Assembly (NCBI GenBank): GCA_030271555.1
Contig: JARXKQ010000075.1
Location: forward strand, 1-6,163
Length of the DNA: 6,163 nucleotides
From: Chloroflexota bacterium
GTDB taxonomy: Bacteria > Chloroflexota > Limnocylindria > Limnocylindrales > CSP1-4
Direction: 5' to 3'
The notes under the pieces are model-generated. The model was not told the DNA's origin and did no database searches. It was given only the letters and a program-made list of their open reading frames with translations. Shown here piece by piece: positions 1 through 5,373 of the stretch. Both the position numbers and the translations under genes were made by a program. Numbering within the stretch: the first letter of the stretch is position 1; every line of letters starts with the position of its first letter.

Positions 1-493
1 CACCACCCAGGGGACGATCGAGCATGCGCCAGACGAGCACGGCGGCCAGCGTGACGAGGAGGCTGACGTTGCCCAGATCAAGGTCGAACAGCACAGGTGC
101 GCTGAGCGCGGCCACGCCGAACACGGCGAGCCGCAGCCGGCGCGAGATGGGCATGAACGCGCAGATCGCCACGACCGCGGCCAGTCGGAGGGCGAGCCAG
201 ACCAGGTTCGCGCCCTGTTCGCCCAGCCAGGTCAGCGGCACGAACAGCGCGGCGAGAACGGGCGAGTACAGGTACAGCCCGTACGGGCCGGGCCGGAACG
301 GTCCGCTCAGGGTGTCGGGCTGGTAGGGCGTGCCTGTCGCCAGGAAGCGCACGGCCGCGTCGTAGTAGGCGTGGAAGTCGTACGCCCAGCCGGGCGACCG
401 ATCGATCCACGTGCTGATGGCCCCGCCCAGCACCAGCAGGCCAACGAGGGCCAAGCCGGCAGACAGCGGACCAGACCAGCGGCGATCGATCAT
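1..493 (-). CDS. GT87/DUF2029-like polyprenyl-phosphate-sugar mannosyltransferase, partial (C-terminus off the window)
   Basis: The gene starts with ATG at 493 and reads off the left edge, leaving 164 N-terminal residues without a stop. Seen: a membrane segment at about residues 10-27, then a first extracytoplasmic loop with DFHAYYDAA (39-47), ATGTPYQP (52-59) and YLYSP (74-78), further hydrophobic stretches at about 79-90, 97-114 and 122-136, and LDLGNVSLL (138-146). This layout (short TM, acidic D-F-x-x-Y-Y loop, G-x-P-Y, YxYSP, then a 'G(Q/N)xxLL' segment) is characteristic of GT-C fold glycosyltransferases of the GT87/DUF2029 group. Known members move mannose or another sugar from a polyprenyl-phosphate donor onto lipid-linked glycans on the outer face of the membrane. 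The acceptor here is unknown. No good Shine-Dalgarno sequence precedes the ATG. It is divergent from comF. The family call is fairly secure; the substrate is inference. Confidence 0.75.
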   Translation of the reverse strand, partial: MIDRRWSGPLSAGLALVGLLVLGGAISTWIDRSPGWAYDFHAYYDAAVRFLATGTPYQPDTLSGPFRPGPYGLYLYSPVLAALFVPLTWLGEQGANLVWLALRLAAVVAICAFMPISRRLRLAVFGVAALSAPVLFDLDLGNVSLLVTLAAVLVWRMLDRPLGG

Positions 494-592
494 CTGCGCG
501 CCGTAGTCACGGCCGCCGGCGGCTGCATCGCAACCGATGATAAGTGGCTGCCAAGCGCCCGATAAGGGCTGCGCGTCACCCTTTGCTTGCGA
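494..592. promoter_or_regulatory. Divergent intergenic region between the GT87-like gene and comF
   Basis: These 99 bases must hold the promoters of both divergent genes. For the leftward gene, TATCAT (complement of 537-542) is a five-of-six match to a -10 box about 44 bases before the ATG, but its -35 partner is poor. On the plus strand GATAAG occurs twice (539-544 and 561-566), 22 bases apart, and could serve comF as weak -10 boxes. Neither gene has a convincing ribosome binding site. Promoter placement is a guess; the divergent arrangement is certain. Confidence 0.3.
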
Positions 593-1246
593 ATGAAGAG
601 ACTGCTCGACGCGCTGCTGCCGCCGGCATGCCCGGGTTGTGGCCGCGAGGGCAAAGTGGTGTGCGAGCGGTGCCTGGCGCACCTCGCACGGCGGCGCGGC
701 GAGCCTGCCGGCGTGCCGCTGGGGCTCGCCGTGGCGCAACCCGCTGGCCTCGTGCAGCTCGAGTGGTGCTGCGCGTACAGCGGGCCGGCGCGCGCGTGCC
801 TGCACGCGCTCAAGTACGACGGCGAGCTGCGCCTGGTTGAGCCACTCGCCGAGCAGATGGCCGCGCGCTGGGCGCGCGCTGGAATCGGCGGCGACGTGCT
901 TGTGCCGGTACCGGTTCACGCCGCGCGGCTGCGCCAGCGCGGCTTCGATCAGGCGGAGCTGCTCGCGCGCGCGGCCGGTCGCATGCTCCACCTGCCGGTC
1001 GCCCAGGCCCTTGAGAGAGCGGCGAAGACTGCCGCGCAGCACGCCCTGAGCCGGCGCGCGCGGGCGGCGAACGTGGGCGGCGCTTTCATGGTCAAACCCG
1101 TCCAACCCAACTCCATCGCCGGGCGCTGGGTCGTCCTCGTCGACGACGTGGTAACCACCGGCGCGACGTTCAGTGGCTGCGCCCAGGCGCTGTACGCGTC
1201 GGGCGCCGCGGCAGTTTCTGGCATTGCCCTGGCGCGCGAGCGCTAG
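593..1246 (+). CDS. comF: ComF family protein (zinc-ribbon plus phosphoribosyltransferase fold)
   Basis: The protein has 217 residues from ATG 593. A TTG at 587 would add two residues, but the ATG gives the usual MKRLLDALLPP opening. Domains: an N-terminal four-cysteine zinc ribbon, CPGC (13-16) and CERC (24-27); the ComF signature YSGPARACLHALKYDG (62-77); VPVPVHAARLRQRGFDQA (104-121); and the PRPP-binding loop VVLVDDVVTTGAT (180-192) with the DD pair at 184-185. This matches the family in order and length. ComF proteins are cytoplasmic type I phosphoribosyltransferase homologues. In naturally competent bacteria they are needed for DNA uptake and contact the ComFA helicase and DprA; in most others the role and substrate are not settled. 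No other competence gene is in the window. It converges on the ArsR-DUF2087 gene with 8 bases between stop codons and no visible terminator. Confidence 0.93.
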   Translation: MKRLLDALLPPACPGCGREGKVVCERCLAHLARRRGEPAGVPLGLAVAQPAGLVQLEWCCAYSGPARACLHALKYDGELRLVEPLAEQMAARWARAGIGGDVLVPVPVHAARLRQRGFDQAELLARAAGRMLHLPVAQALERAAKTAAQHALSRRARAANVGGAFMVKPVQPNSIAGRWVVLVDDVVTTGATFSGCAQALYASGAAAVSGIALARER

Positions 1247-1258
1247 CGCTAGCCCTAG
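1239..1258. repeat. CTAG-hexamer tandem repeat and palindrome holding both convergent stop codons
   Basis: Three hexamers lie in tandem: CGCTAG (1241-1246), CGCTAG (1247-1252) and CCCTAG (1253-1258). AGCGCTAGCGCT at 1239-1250 is a perfect 12-base palindrome. The first copy supplies the TAG stop of comF (1244-1246) and the third supplies the TAG stop of the opposing regulator (complement of 1255-1257). CTAG reads as TAG on both strands, so one motif can end genes in both directions. The stem is too short and lacks T-runs, so I do not call it a terminator. Confidence 0.6.
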
Positions 1259-1872
1259 CCCTTGGCTGCCCCTGCGCCCGCCGTGGGCCACTCGCTGCGC
1301 GGCCGGAGCTTATATATGCCCTGCTTACGCGCCATGAAGTTCTCATCGACCAGGTAGCGCCGGAGCGACGCCGCGTCGGGGTGACGCACGGCCAGGAGCT
1401 GGTTGACCTCCTTCTCGGGATACTTGCGCTTCTTCTCGAAGACACTTTCCGCGAGCACGCGCAAGACCACCAGGCGCTTCGAATGCTGCGCCGGGATGCT
1501 CGTGAGCCGCTCCCCTTCAAAGAAGGCGCGCAACACTTTGGCGTCGTCGGGCGTGGCCCAATCGGGGAGCGCCGCGTCGCCTGGCGCCGGCACGCCTGTC
1601 TGCTCGCGGTCGATCCGGTGCAGCTCGGCGCCAATCTGGCCCAGTCGGCCGATCCGGAGCGAGTAGTCCATGTATGGCGGCCGCGGATGGGCCTCGACCA
1701 GGCCTGCTTCCTTCAACTTCTTGAGGTGGTGCACGACCGTGGCCGGGGTCAATTTGAGCGCTTCGGCCAACTGTTCAACCGCCAGCCGCCGGCCGTCGGC
1801 AAGGAGGCCGACGATACGCAGCCGGGAAGCGTCGGACAGGGCCTTCAAAGCTGTCAGAAGATCTGGATCCAT
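1255..1872 (-). CDS. ArsR-type winged helix-turn-helix regulator with C-terminal DUF2087 domain
   Basis: The protein has 205 residues from ATG at 1872. Residues 1-75 form an ArsR-like winged helix: LTALKALSDASRLRIVGLL (6-24), recognition-helix region LTPATVVHHLKKLKEAGLV (41-59) and a wing ending PPYMDYSL (65-72). Residues 111-190 match DUF2087: KVLRAFFEGERL (112-123), then YPEKEVNQLL (151-160), DAASLRRYLVDENFMAR (166-182) and GIYKL (185-189). ArsR proteins usually repress, and bind DNA as dimers. This one contains no cysteine at all, so the classic ELCVCDL-type metal site is absent and its signal is probably not a thiol-bound metal. DUF2087 may itself bind nucleic acid or a ligand; its role is not established. 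It is divergent from nfo with 50 bases between start codons and may control nfo and itself, which is inference. Confidence 0.9.
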   Translation of the reverse strand: MDPDLLTALKALSDASRLRIVGLLADGRRLAVEQLAEALKLTPATVVHHLKKLKEAGLVEAHPRPPYMDYSLRIGRLGQIGAELHRIDREQTGVPAPGDAALPDWATPDDAKVLRAFFEGERLTSIPAQHSKRLVVLRVLAESVFEKKRKYPEKEVNQLLAVRHPDAASLRRYLVDENFMARKQGIYKLRPRSEWPTAGAGAAKG

Positions 1873-1897
1873 GTCCTGACAATATGATGTCCGTCAA
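1871..1897. promoter_or_regulatory. Candidate operator: tandem direct repeat in the regulator/nfo divergent region
   Basis: ATGTCCTGACAA (1871-1882) is repeated as ATGTCC-GTCAA (1887-1897), differing by one base of length and one mismatch and set 16 bases apart. The same stretch also contains TGAC (1877-1880) and GTCA (1893-1896) as an inverted pair separated by 12 bases. Between them TATGAT (1883-1888) is a five-of-six match to a -10 box for rightward nfo transcription, with a weak -35. Bound protein would cover the regulator's own start codon and the possible nfo promoter, fitting autoregulation plus control of nfo. The repeats are seen; the operator role is inferred. Confidence 0.4.
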
Positions 1898-1922
1898 ATC
1901 GGTCCCGGTTTAGCATCGGTGG

Positions 1923-2888
1923 GTGAAGACTCCCGGCCGACTCATCGGACCGCATCTGCAGGTACACCAAGGGCTGCGCAACGCGGCGGATCGAGCCCGG
2001 GAGATCGGCGCCACCGCGGTCCAGGTCTTCACGGACAACCCCACGGCATGGCGCCGCCGCGCAGCCCCGCCGGCGGAGCTGGCCGAGTTCCGGGCGCGTC
2101 TCGCGGGCGGCGGCATCCGCTCGCTCGCAATCCACGCGCCGTATCTGGTCAACCTGTGCGGCGCCGACGACGAGTTCTGGGCCCGATCCGTGGTGACGAT
2201 GGCGCACGAGCTGACCGTCGGCCGCGACTTTGGCGCGGACTTCGTCGTCATGCACATCGGCTCGCATCGGGGCGAGGAGCGCTCGGCCGGGATCGAGCGA
2301 CTCGTGTGCGGTTTGGGCGCCGTCCTCAGGGAGGCAGACCAGGCAGCGGGCGGTCAGGCCGGGATACCGCGGCTGGTGCTGGAGAACAGCGCGGGCATGG
2401 GCGATGGCATCGGTTCGTCGCTCGAGGACCTGTCGGACATCTTGGGCGCGGCTGTCGACGCCGGCTTGCCGCTCGAGCGGCTGGGCGTCTGTCTTGACAC
2501 GGCCCATCTGTGGGGCGCGGGCTACGACGTGGGTAGCGCTGCCTGGCTCGAAGGATTCGCTGAGCGCTCCGAGCGCCTGCTGGGGCGCGAGAACGTGGTG
2601 ATGCTTCACCTCAATGACTCGCGCACGGAACTCGGGTCGCGCCTCGACCGGCACGAGCACATAGGTGCCGGCAAGATGGGCCACGAGGGGCTGCGCGATC
2701 TGCTCAACCACCCCTGGCTGGGCACGCTGCCCACCTTCCTCGAGACACCCGGCATGGACGCCGGCTACGACGTGCTGAACCTCGATCGGGCGCGGCTGTT
2801 GGCCGACGGCCAGGCTTTGCCCACGCTGCCGCCGGAGGCCTTCACCTTGCGCCGATCTGCCGCACGATCTGGGCCGCCCGCAGCCTGA
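1923..2888 (+). CDS. nfo: Endonuclease IV (AP endonuclease, class II)
   Basis: The protein has 321 residues. An in-frame TAG at 1911-1913 rules out any earlier start, so GTG 1923 is the only start that keeps the conserved opening RLIGPHL (6-12). Endonuclease IV is a zinc-dependent TIM-barrel enzyme that cuts the backbone 5' of abasic sites and trims damaged 3' ends in base excision repair. All nine metal ligands known from the E. coli enzyme have counterparts: H71 (AIHAPY), H111 (MHIGSH), E154 (VLENSAG), D192 and H195 (CLDTAHLWGAGYD), H229 (MLHLNDS), D242 and H244 (LDRHEHIGAG) and E274 (FLETPG). It should therefore be active. It is longer than the roughly 285-residue E. coli protein, mostly because of a proline- and alanine-rich tail after about residue 290. 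It is divergent from the ArsR-DUF2087 regulator, which may control it. Confidence 0.95.
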   Translation: MKTPGRLIGPHLQVHQGLRNAADRAREIGATAVQVFTDNPTAWRRRAAPPAELAEFRARLAGGGIRSLAIHAPYLVNLCGADDEFWARSVVTMAHELTVGRDFGADFVVMHIGSHRGEERSAGIERLVCGLGAVLREADQAAGGQAGIPRLVLENSAGMGDGIGSSLEDLSDILGAAVDAGLPLERLGVCLDTAHLWGAGYDVGSAAWLEGFAERSERLLGRENVVMLHLNDSRTELGSRLDRHEHIGAGKMGHEGLRDLLNHPWLGTLPTFLETPGMDAGYDVLNLDRARLLADGQALPTLPPEAFTLRRSAARSGPPAA

Positions 2889-2891
2889 ACC

Positions 2892-2938
2892 GGTGGTGCA
2901 AACCGGGACCGTACCAAGGGCCTATATCGAGCACCACC
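2892..2938. repeat. Inverted repeat GGTGGTGC...GCACCACC between nfo and the XRE gene
   Basis: GGTGGTGC (2892-2899) and GCACCACC (2931-2938) are perfect 8-base complementary arms separated by 31 bases, just after the nfo stop and upstream of the XRE gene. No T-run follows, so an intrinsic terminator is unlikely. The centres of the arms are about 39 bases apart, near four helical turns, so it could be a looping operator for the XRE protein. TATATC lies between the arms at 2923-2928 and is a possible weak -10. A chance match in GC-rich DNA is also plausible. Confidence 0.3.
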
Positions 2939-2982
2939 CGCGCAACGGATTATGCCGCTGTGCCCAATCGGGACAACGCAAC

Positions 2983-2988
2983 AGGGGA
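2983..2988 (+). promoter_or_regulatory. Shine-Dalgarno site deciding the XRE start
   Basis: AGGGGA stands 5 bases before ATG 2993. It is the clearest ribosome binding site in the window and supports this ATG over the upstream in-frame GTG at 2960. Confidence 0.65.
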
Positions 2989-2992
2989 TCCG

Positions 2993-3439
2993 ATGAGCGT
3001 CCAGAACGGACGGGCCTTCAATGAATGGTTGAGGACCCAGCTCAAGGCGAAGAAGATGTCGCAGCGCCAGCTGGCGCAGCAGTCGGGTGTTGATCACTCG
3101 ACCATCTCTCGGCTTGTGCGTGGCGATCGCACTCCTTCGCTCGGCACCGCCACCAAGCTGGCGCGCGGCCTGCGCGAGCTGCGCGATGAGACTGAGACGC
3201 CGCATTACTTCGGCCTGATGGCCTCCTCAACGAGCCACCCCACCGCACGCGTCGAGTACGCGCTCCGCTCGGACGATCTGTTGAGCGAGCCGCAGGTGCG
3301 CCAGGTCATGGAGTACTACCTCGCTCTGCGCATGCGTCGGCTCGCCGCCGCGCGGCAGAACGGCACGGTCACCCACTCGACGACGACCGAAACACACCAG
3401 GCGATGGCCGCCGCCGCGCGGATGCCCAACCGCAACTAG
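2993..3439 (+). CDS. XRE-family helix-turn-helix transcriptional regulator
   Basis: The protein has 148 residues from ATG 2993, chosen because of the strong ribosome binding site just upstream. An in-frame GTG at 2960 would add 11 residues with no family support. Residues 9-60 are a Cro/C1-type domain: FNEWLRTQLKAKKMSQRQLA (9-28), then QQSGVDHSTISRLVRGDRTP (29-48), with the recognition helix at about 35-43, and a closing helix TATKLARGL (52-60). A linker leads to a second helical segment, ALRSDDLLSEPQVRQVMEYY (90-109) with a basic end RMRRLAAAR (113-121), perhaps a dimerisation or partner-binding helix. The last 25 residues are Thr-, Ala- and Met-rich and look disordered. It is a cytoplasmic DNA-binding regulator of unknown target. 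It is probably monocistronic, ending at the hairpin at 3488. No toxin or phage gene lies beside it, so an antitoxin or prophage repressor role is not supported here. Confidence 0.88.
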   Translation: MSVQNGRAFNEWLRTQLKAKKMSQRQLAQQSGVDHSTISRLVRGDRTPSLGTATKLARGLRELRDETETPHYFGLMASSTSHPTARVEYALRSDDLLSEPQVRQVMEYYLALRMRRLAAARQNGTVTHSTTTETHQAMAAAARMPNRN

Positions 3440-3487
3440 CTAGAAGATCACGGTCGCGGCCGCTGGGCCCGACTCCGTCAGGATGAG

Positions 3488-3519
3488 TGCCGGTCGGAAA
3501 CGACCGGCATTTTGCTTGT
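3488..3519 (+). terminator. Rho-independent terminator after the XRE gene
   Basis: TGCCGGTCG (3488-3496), a GAAA loop (3497-3500) and CGACCGGCA (3501-3509) form a perfect 9-base-pair stem with a GNRA tetraloop, followed by TTTTGCTTG (3510-3518). The T-tract lies on the plus-strand side, so it ends rightward transcription of the XRE gene. Read from the other strand the hairpin remains but has no T-tract, so it would at best weakly end the convergent operon whose last stop is at 3528-3530. Confidence 0.85.
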
Positions 3520-3527
3520 CCGGGGGG

Positions 3528-4622
3528 CTAGGACCCTGAAGCTGGGCCAGTTCCCGCAGTTCGCCGCGCGGCGCCGGAGCGCGTCATCGGCGACAGCAGA
3601 TACGCGACGCTGCCAAAGATCCAGATCGAGAACACGCTGATGGCGCGGTCAACGAGCGTAATCGCGGTGGCATTGGTCGCGTCAACGCCGTAGATCACGG
3701 TCAGGATGCCCACGACGCCCAGCTCGACAAGACCCAGCCCGGCGGGCGTGAGCGGGATCGCGGTCAGAAGCGACGCGCTCAATGCGACGAAAAACGCGCC
3801 GCTGATGCCCAGGTGGACGTCCCGGAAGTTGAGCGCCTCAATTACGAGCAGCAGCCGCAGCGCCTCCGTCGCCCAGATGAGCGCCGTCACCACGGCGAGC
3901 CACGGCACCTGGCGCGGATTGATGGCGAAGACCCCTTCCTCGAACCGCTCGTAGAACTCGAGCAGCTTGGTCTTCTTGGGCAGCGGCAGCCGAATCAGCA
4001 ATCGCTTGCCGAAGTTGCGCACGCTGTACAGCGCGATCGAGAGCCCCACGATGACGGCGAGGCCGATACCGATGACCACCTGGACGGCCGTCGGCAGGTT
4101 GCCCCGGAAGCTCCAGAAGGCGGCGCCCAGGCCCAGGATGGCGATGGCGAAGATGTCAAAGATGCGCTCGATGAAGACCGTGCCGAAGGTGCGGCTCAGC
4201 GAGACGGTGAAATTGGCCTTGAGCAGCCAAGCGCGGTAGACATCGCCTAGCTTGGCGGGCACGAGGCAGTTGACCAGCCAGCTGATGAACACGATCTCGG
4301 TCGAATCGCGCACGCCGACCCGCGTGCCGGCACCGCGCAGGAGGAGCTGCCAGCGATAACCGCGCAGCGGGAAGCCCAGGTAGTAGATCGCGAGGGCGGC
4401 CAGCAGCAGCCACGGGTTCGCGCCCAGGATGGTGTTAGTCAGCTCACCCAGATCGAGGCCGCGCAGGTTCGTGCCGATCAGCGCGAGCAGCAGGATGGGC
4501 AGGACCAGTGAGATGATCGTGCGCGGGTCGCGCAGCCGGCGGGACAGCGGCTGGGGCGGCGACGACTCCTCGTGCACGCCCGGGTAATCGACGAGCGGCT
4601 CTTCCGCGTTGAGCTCGCTCAT
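3528..4622 (-). CDS. Lysylphosphatidylglycerol synthase TM-domain / flippase-like membrane protein (UPF0104 type)
   Basis: The protein has 364 residues from ATG 4622. A polar N-terminal tail of about 33 residues precedes the membrane segments, at about 35-53, 68-86, 107-122, 154-172, 179-200, 239-262, 272-289, 296-312 and 320-343. Signature motifs of PF03706 are present: VPAKLGDVYRAWLLK (121-135), FIERIFD (150-156), PLTPAGLGLVELG (290-302) and LVDRAIS (323-329). The family covers the flippase half of MprF and stand-alone relatives such as YbhN and AglD-linked proteins, thought to move or modify lipid-linked molecules in the cytoplasmic membrane. There is no C-terminal lysyl-transferase domain, so it does not itself make lysyl-PG. 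Its start overlaps the stop of the PHP gene as ATGA (4619-4622), and no separate ribosome binding site is seen, so translation is probably coupled. The substrate is unknown; a role in envelope lipid or glycolipid handling is inferred. Confidence 0.88.
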   Translation of the reverse strand: MSELNAEEPLVDYPGVHEESSPPQPLSRRLRDPRTIISLVLPILLLALIGTNLRGLDLGELTNTILGANPWLLLAALAIYYLGFPLRGYRWQLLLRGAGTRVGVRDSTEIVFISWLVNCLVPAKLGDVYRAWLLKANFTVSLSRTFGTVFIERIFDIFAIAILGLGAAFWSFRGNLPTAVQVVIGIGLAVIVGLSIALYSVRNFGKRLLIRLPLPKKTKLLEFYERFEEGVFAINPRQVPWLAVVTALIWATEALRLLLVIEALNFRDVHLGISGAFFVALSASLLTAIPLTPAGLGLVELGVVGILTVIYGVDATNATAITLVDRAISVFSIWIFGSVAYLLSPMTRSGAARRTAGTGPASGS

Positions 4623-5332
4623 GCCGGGGCCACGCGGCGGTTGCCGCGCATGCGCTGCACGACCTTGGCGAACGGCGTGACGACCCGGATCAGGCGCGAA
4701 GCGTGGCTCGTCACGAGACGGGCGCCGGTGAGTGCGGCGCGCAGCTCATCGGCAGTTTCGATGGGCCCATCGAGGATCGTGTACGAGACGCCGACTTCCA
4801 TCAGCGTGTGCGCGTCCGATACGGCCACGCCGGCGAGCCCGTGGGCGTGAGCCAGCTCGGCCGCGCGCTCGTTGCCGCTACCAATCATCAGGCGCGAGTT
4901 CCATATCTCGATGTAGTCGAGCAGCGGCACCAGCCGCTCTAGCTCGTCCTCCCAACCAGGCCGGCCGGCGCCGGCGCGAAACCGATCATAGGGATGGGCG
5001 AGGCCGACCACGCCGCCCTGCTCGCGAATGCGTGCCGCAGCGTCCGCCGGCGGCAGGCCGACAGGGATGGGCCGCTCGACGAAGAGCGCGATCAGATCGC
5101 CGGCGGTGGTGCGGACCTCCTGGCCGACGATGATCTCCAGCCCGGCCGGTGCCGCGGCGCGGGCTGCGAGCGCGCCGTCGATGCGATCGTGGTCGGTGAT
5201 CGCGAGGTGGGTCAGGCCGCGCTCAGCTGCCACGCGAGCAACATCGGCCGGCTTGCTGAGCGAATCGAACGACGCCGAGGTGTGGCAGTGCAGGTCGGCC
5301 AAAGAGCGCTCTGATCGCGTGGGATCGGCCAC
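4619..5332 (-). CDS. PHP-domain metal-dependent phosphoesterase
   Basis: From GTG 5332 the protein has 237 residues. The start is uncertain: the frame stays open to an ATG at 5476, but that overlaps mreB by about 100 bases and gives an arginine-rich, non-family stretch; TTG 5302, just before the first motif, is also possible. PHP motifs, numbered from the GTG: ADLHCHT (12-18, H15 and H17), D23 in SFDS, TDHD (46-49), E72 in GQEV, H113 in LAHPYD, EIWNSR (142-147) and SDAHT (172-176). All predicted metal ligands are kept. The IWNSR and SDAHT-x-x-EVG pattern matches the PHP-associated C-terminal part found in small PHP phosphatases. Characterised relatives such as YciV (RNase AM) remove phosphate from 3',5'-bisphosphonucleotides or short RNA. 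The substrate here is not shown. It lies 41 bases after mreB and overlaps the flippase-like gene by four bases. Confidence 0.87.
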   Translation of the reverse strand: MADPTRSERSLADLHCHTSASFDSLSKPADVARVAAERGLTHLAITDHDRIDGALAARAAAPAGLEIIVGQEVRTTAGDLIALFVERPIPVGLPPADAAARIREQGGVVGLAHPYDRFRAGAGRPGWEDELERLVPLLDYIEIWNSRLMIGSGNERAAELAHAHGLAGVAVSDAHTLMEVGVSYTILDGPIETADELRAALTGARLVTSHASRLIRVVTPFAKVVQRMRGNRRVAPA

Positions 5333-5373
5333 CGGCGGGTTAGTCGGTGCCGGTTCGTTGGCCGTCGGGTCGC

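Noticed and set aside
593..1246. comF as evidence of a competence cluster
   Set aside because: No comFA, comE, dprA or pilus gene is present here, and comF homologues are widespread in bacteria not known to be competent.
1381..1887. 168-codon plus-strand frame opposite the ArsR-DUF2087 gene
   Set aside because: It is an antisense shadow of a gene with two recognisable domains and would run into the nfo control region.
1854..2711. Long 285-codon open frame on the minus strand opposite nfo
   Set aside because: It mirrors the conserved endonuclease IV frame in GC-rich DNA, has low-complexity Arg/Ala/Val content and no recognisable domain, and would overlap both nfo and the ArsR-DUF2087 gene.
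2993..3439. XRE protein as antitoxin or prophage repressor
   Set aside because: No toxin-like, phage or integrase gene lies in the window, and the gene has its own terminator; the neighbours are housekeeping genes.
3813..4250. 145-codon plus-strand frame inside the flippase-like gene
   Set aside because: Its very charged Glu/Asp/Arg/His composition is the expected antisense image of a hydrophobic membrane protein; no start signal or family is visible.
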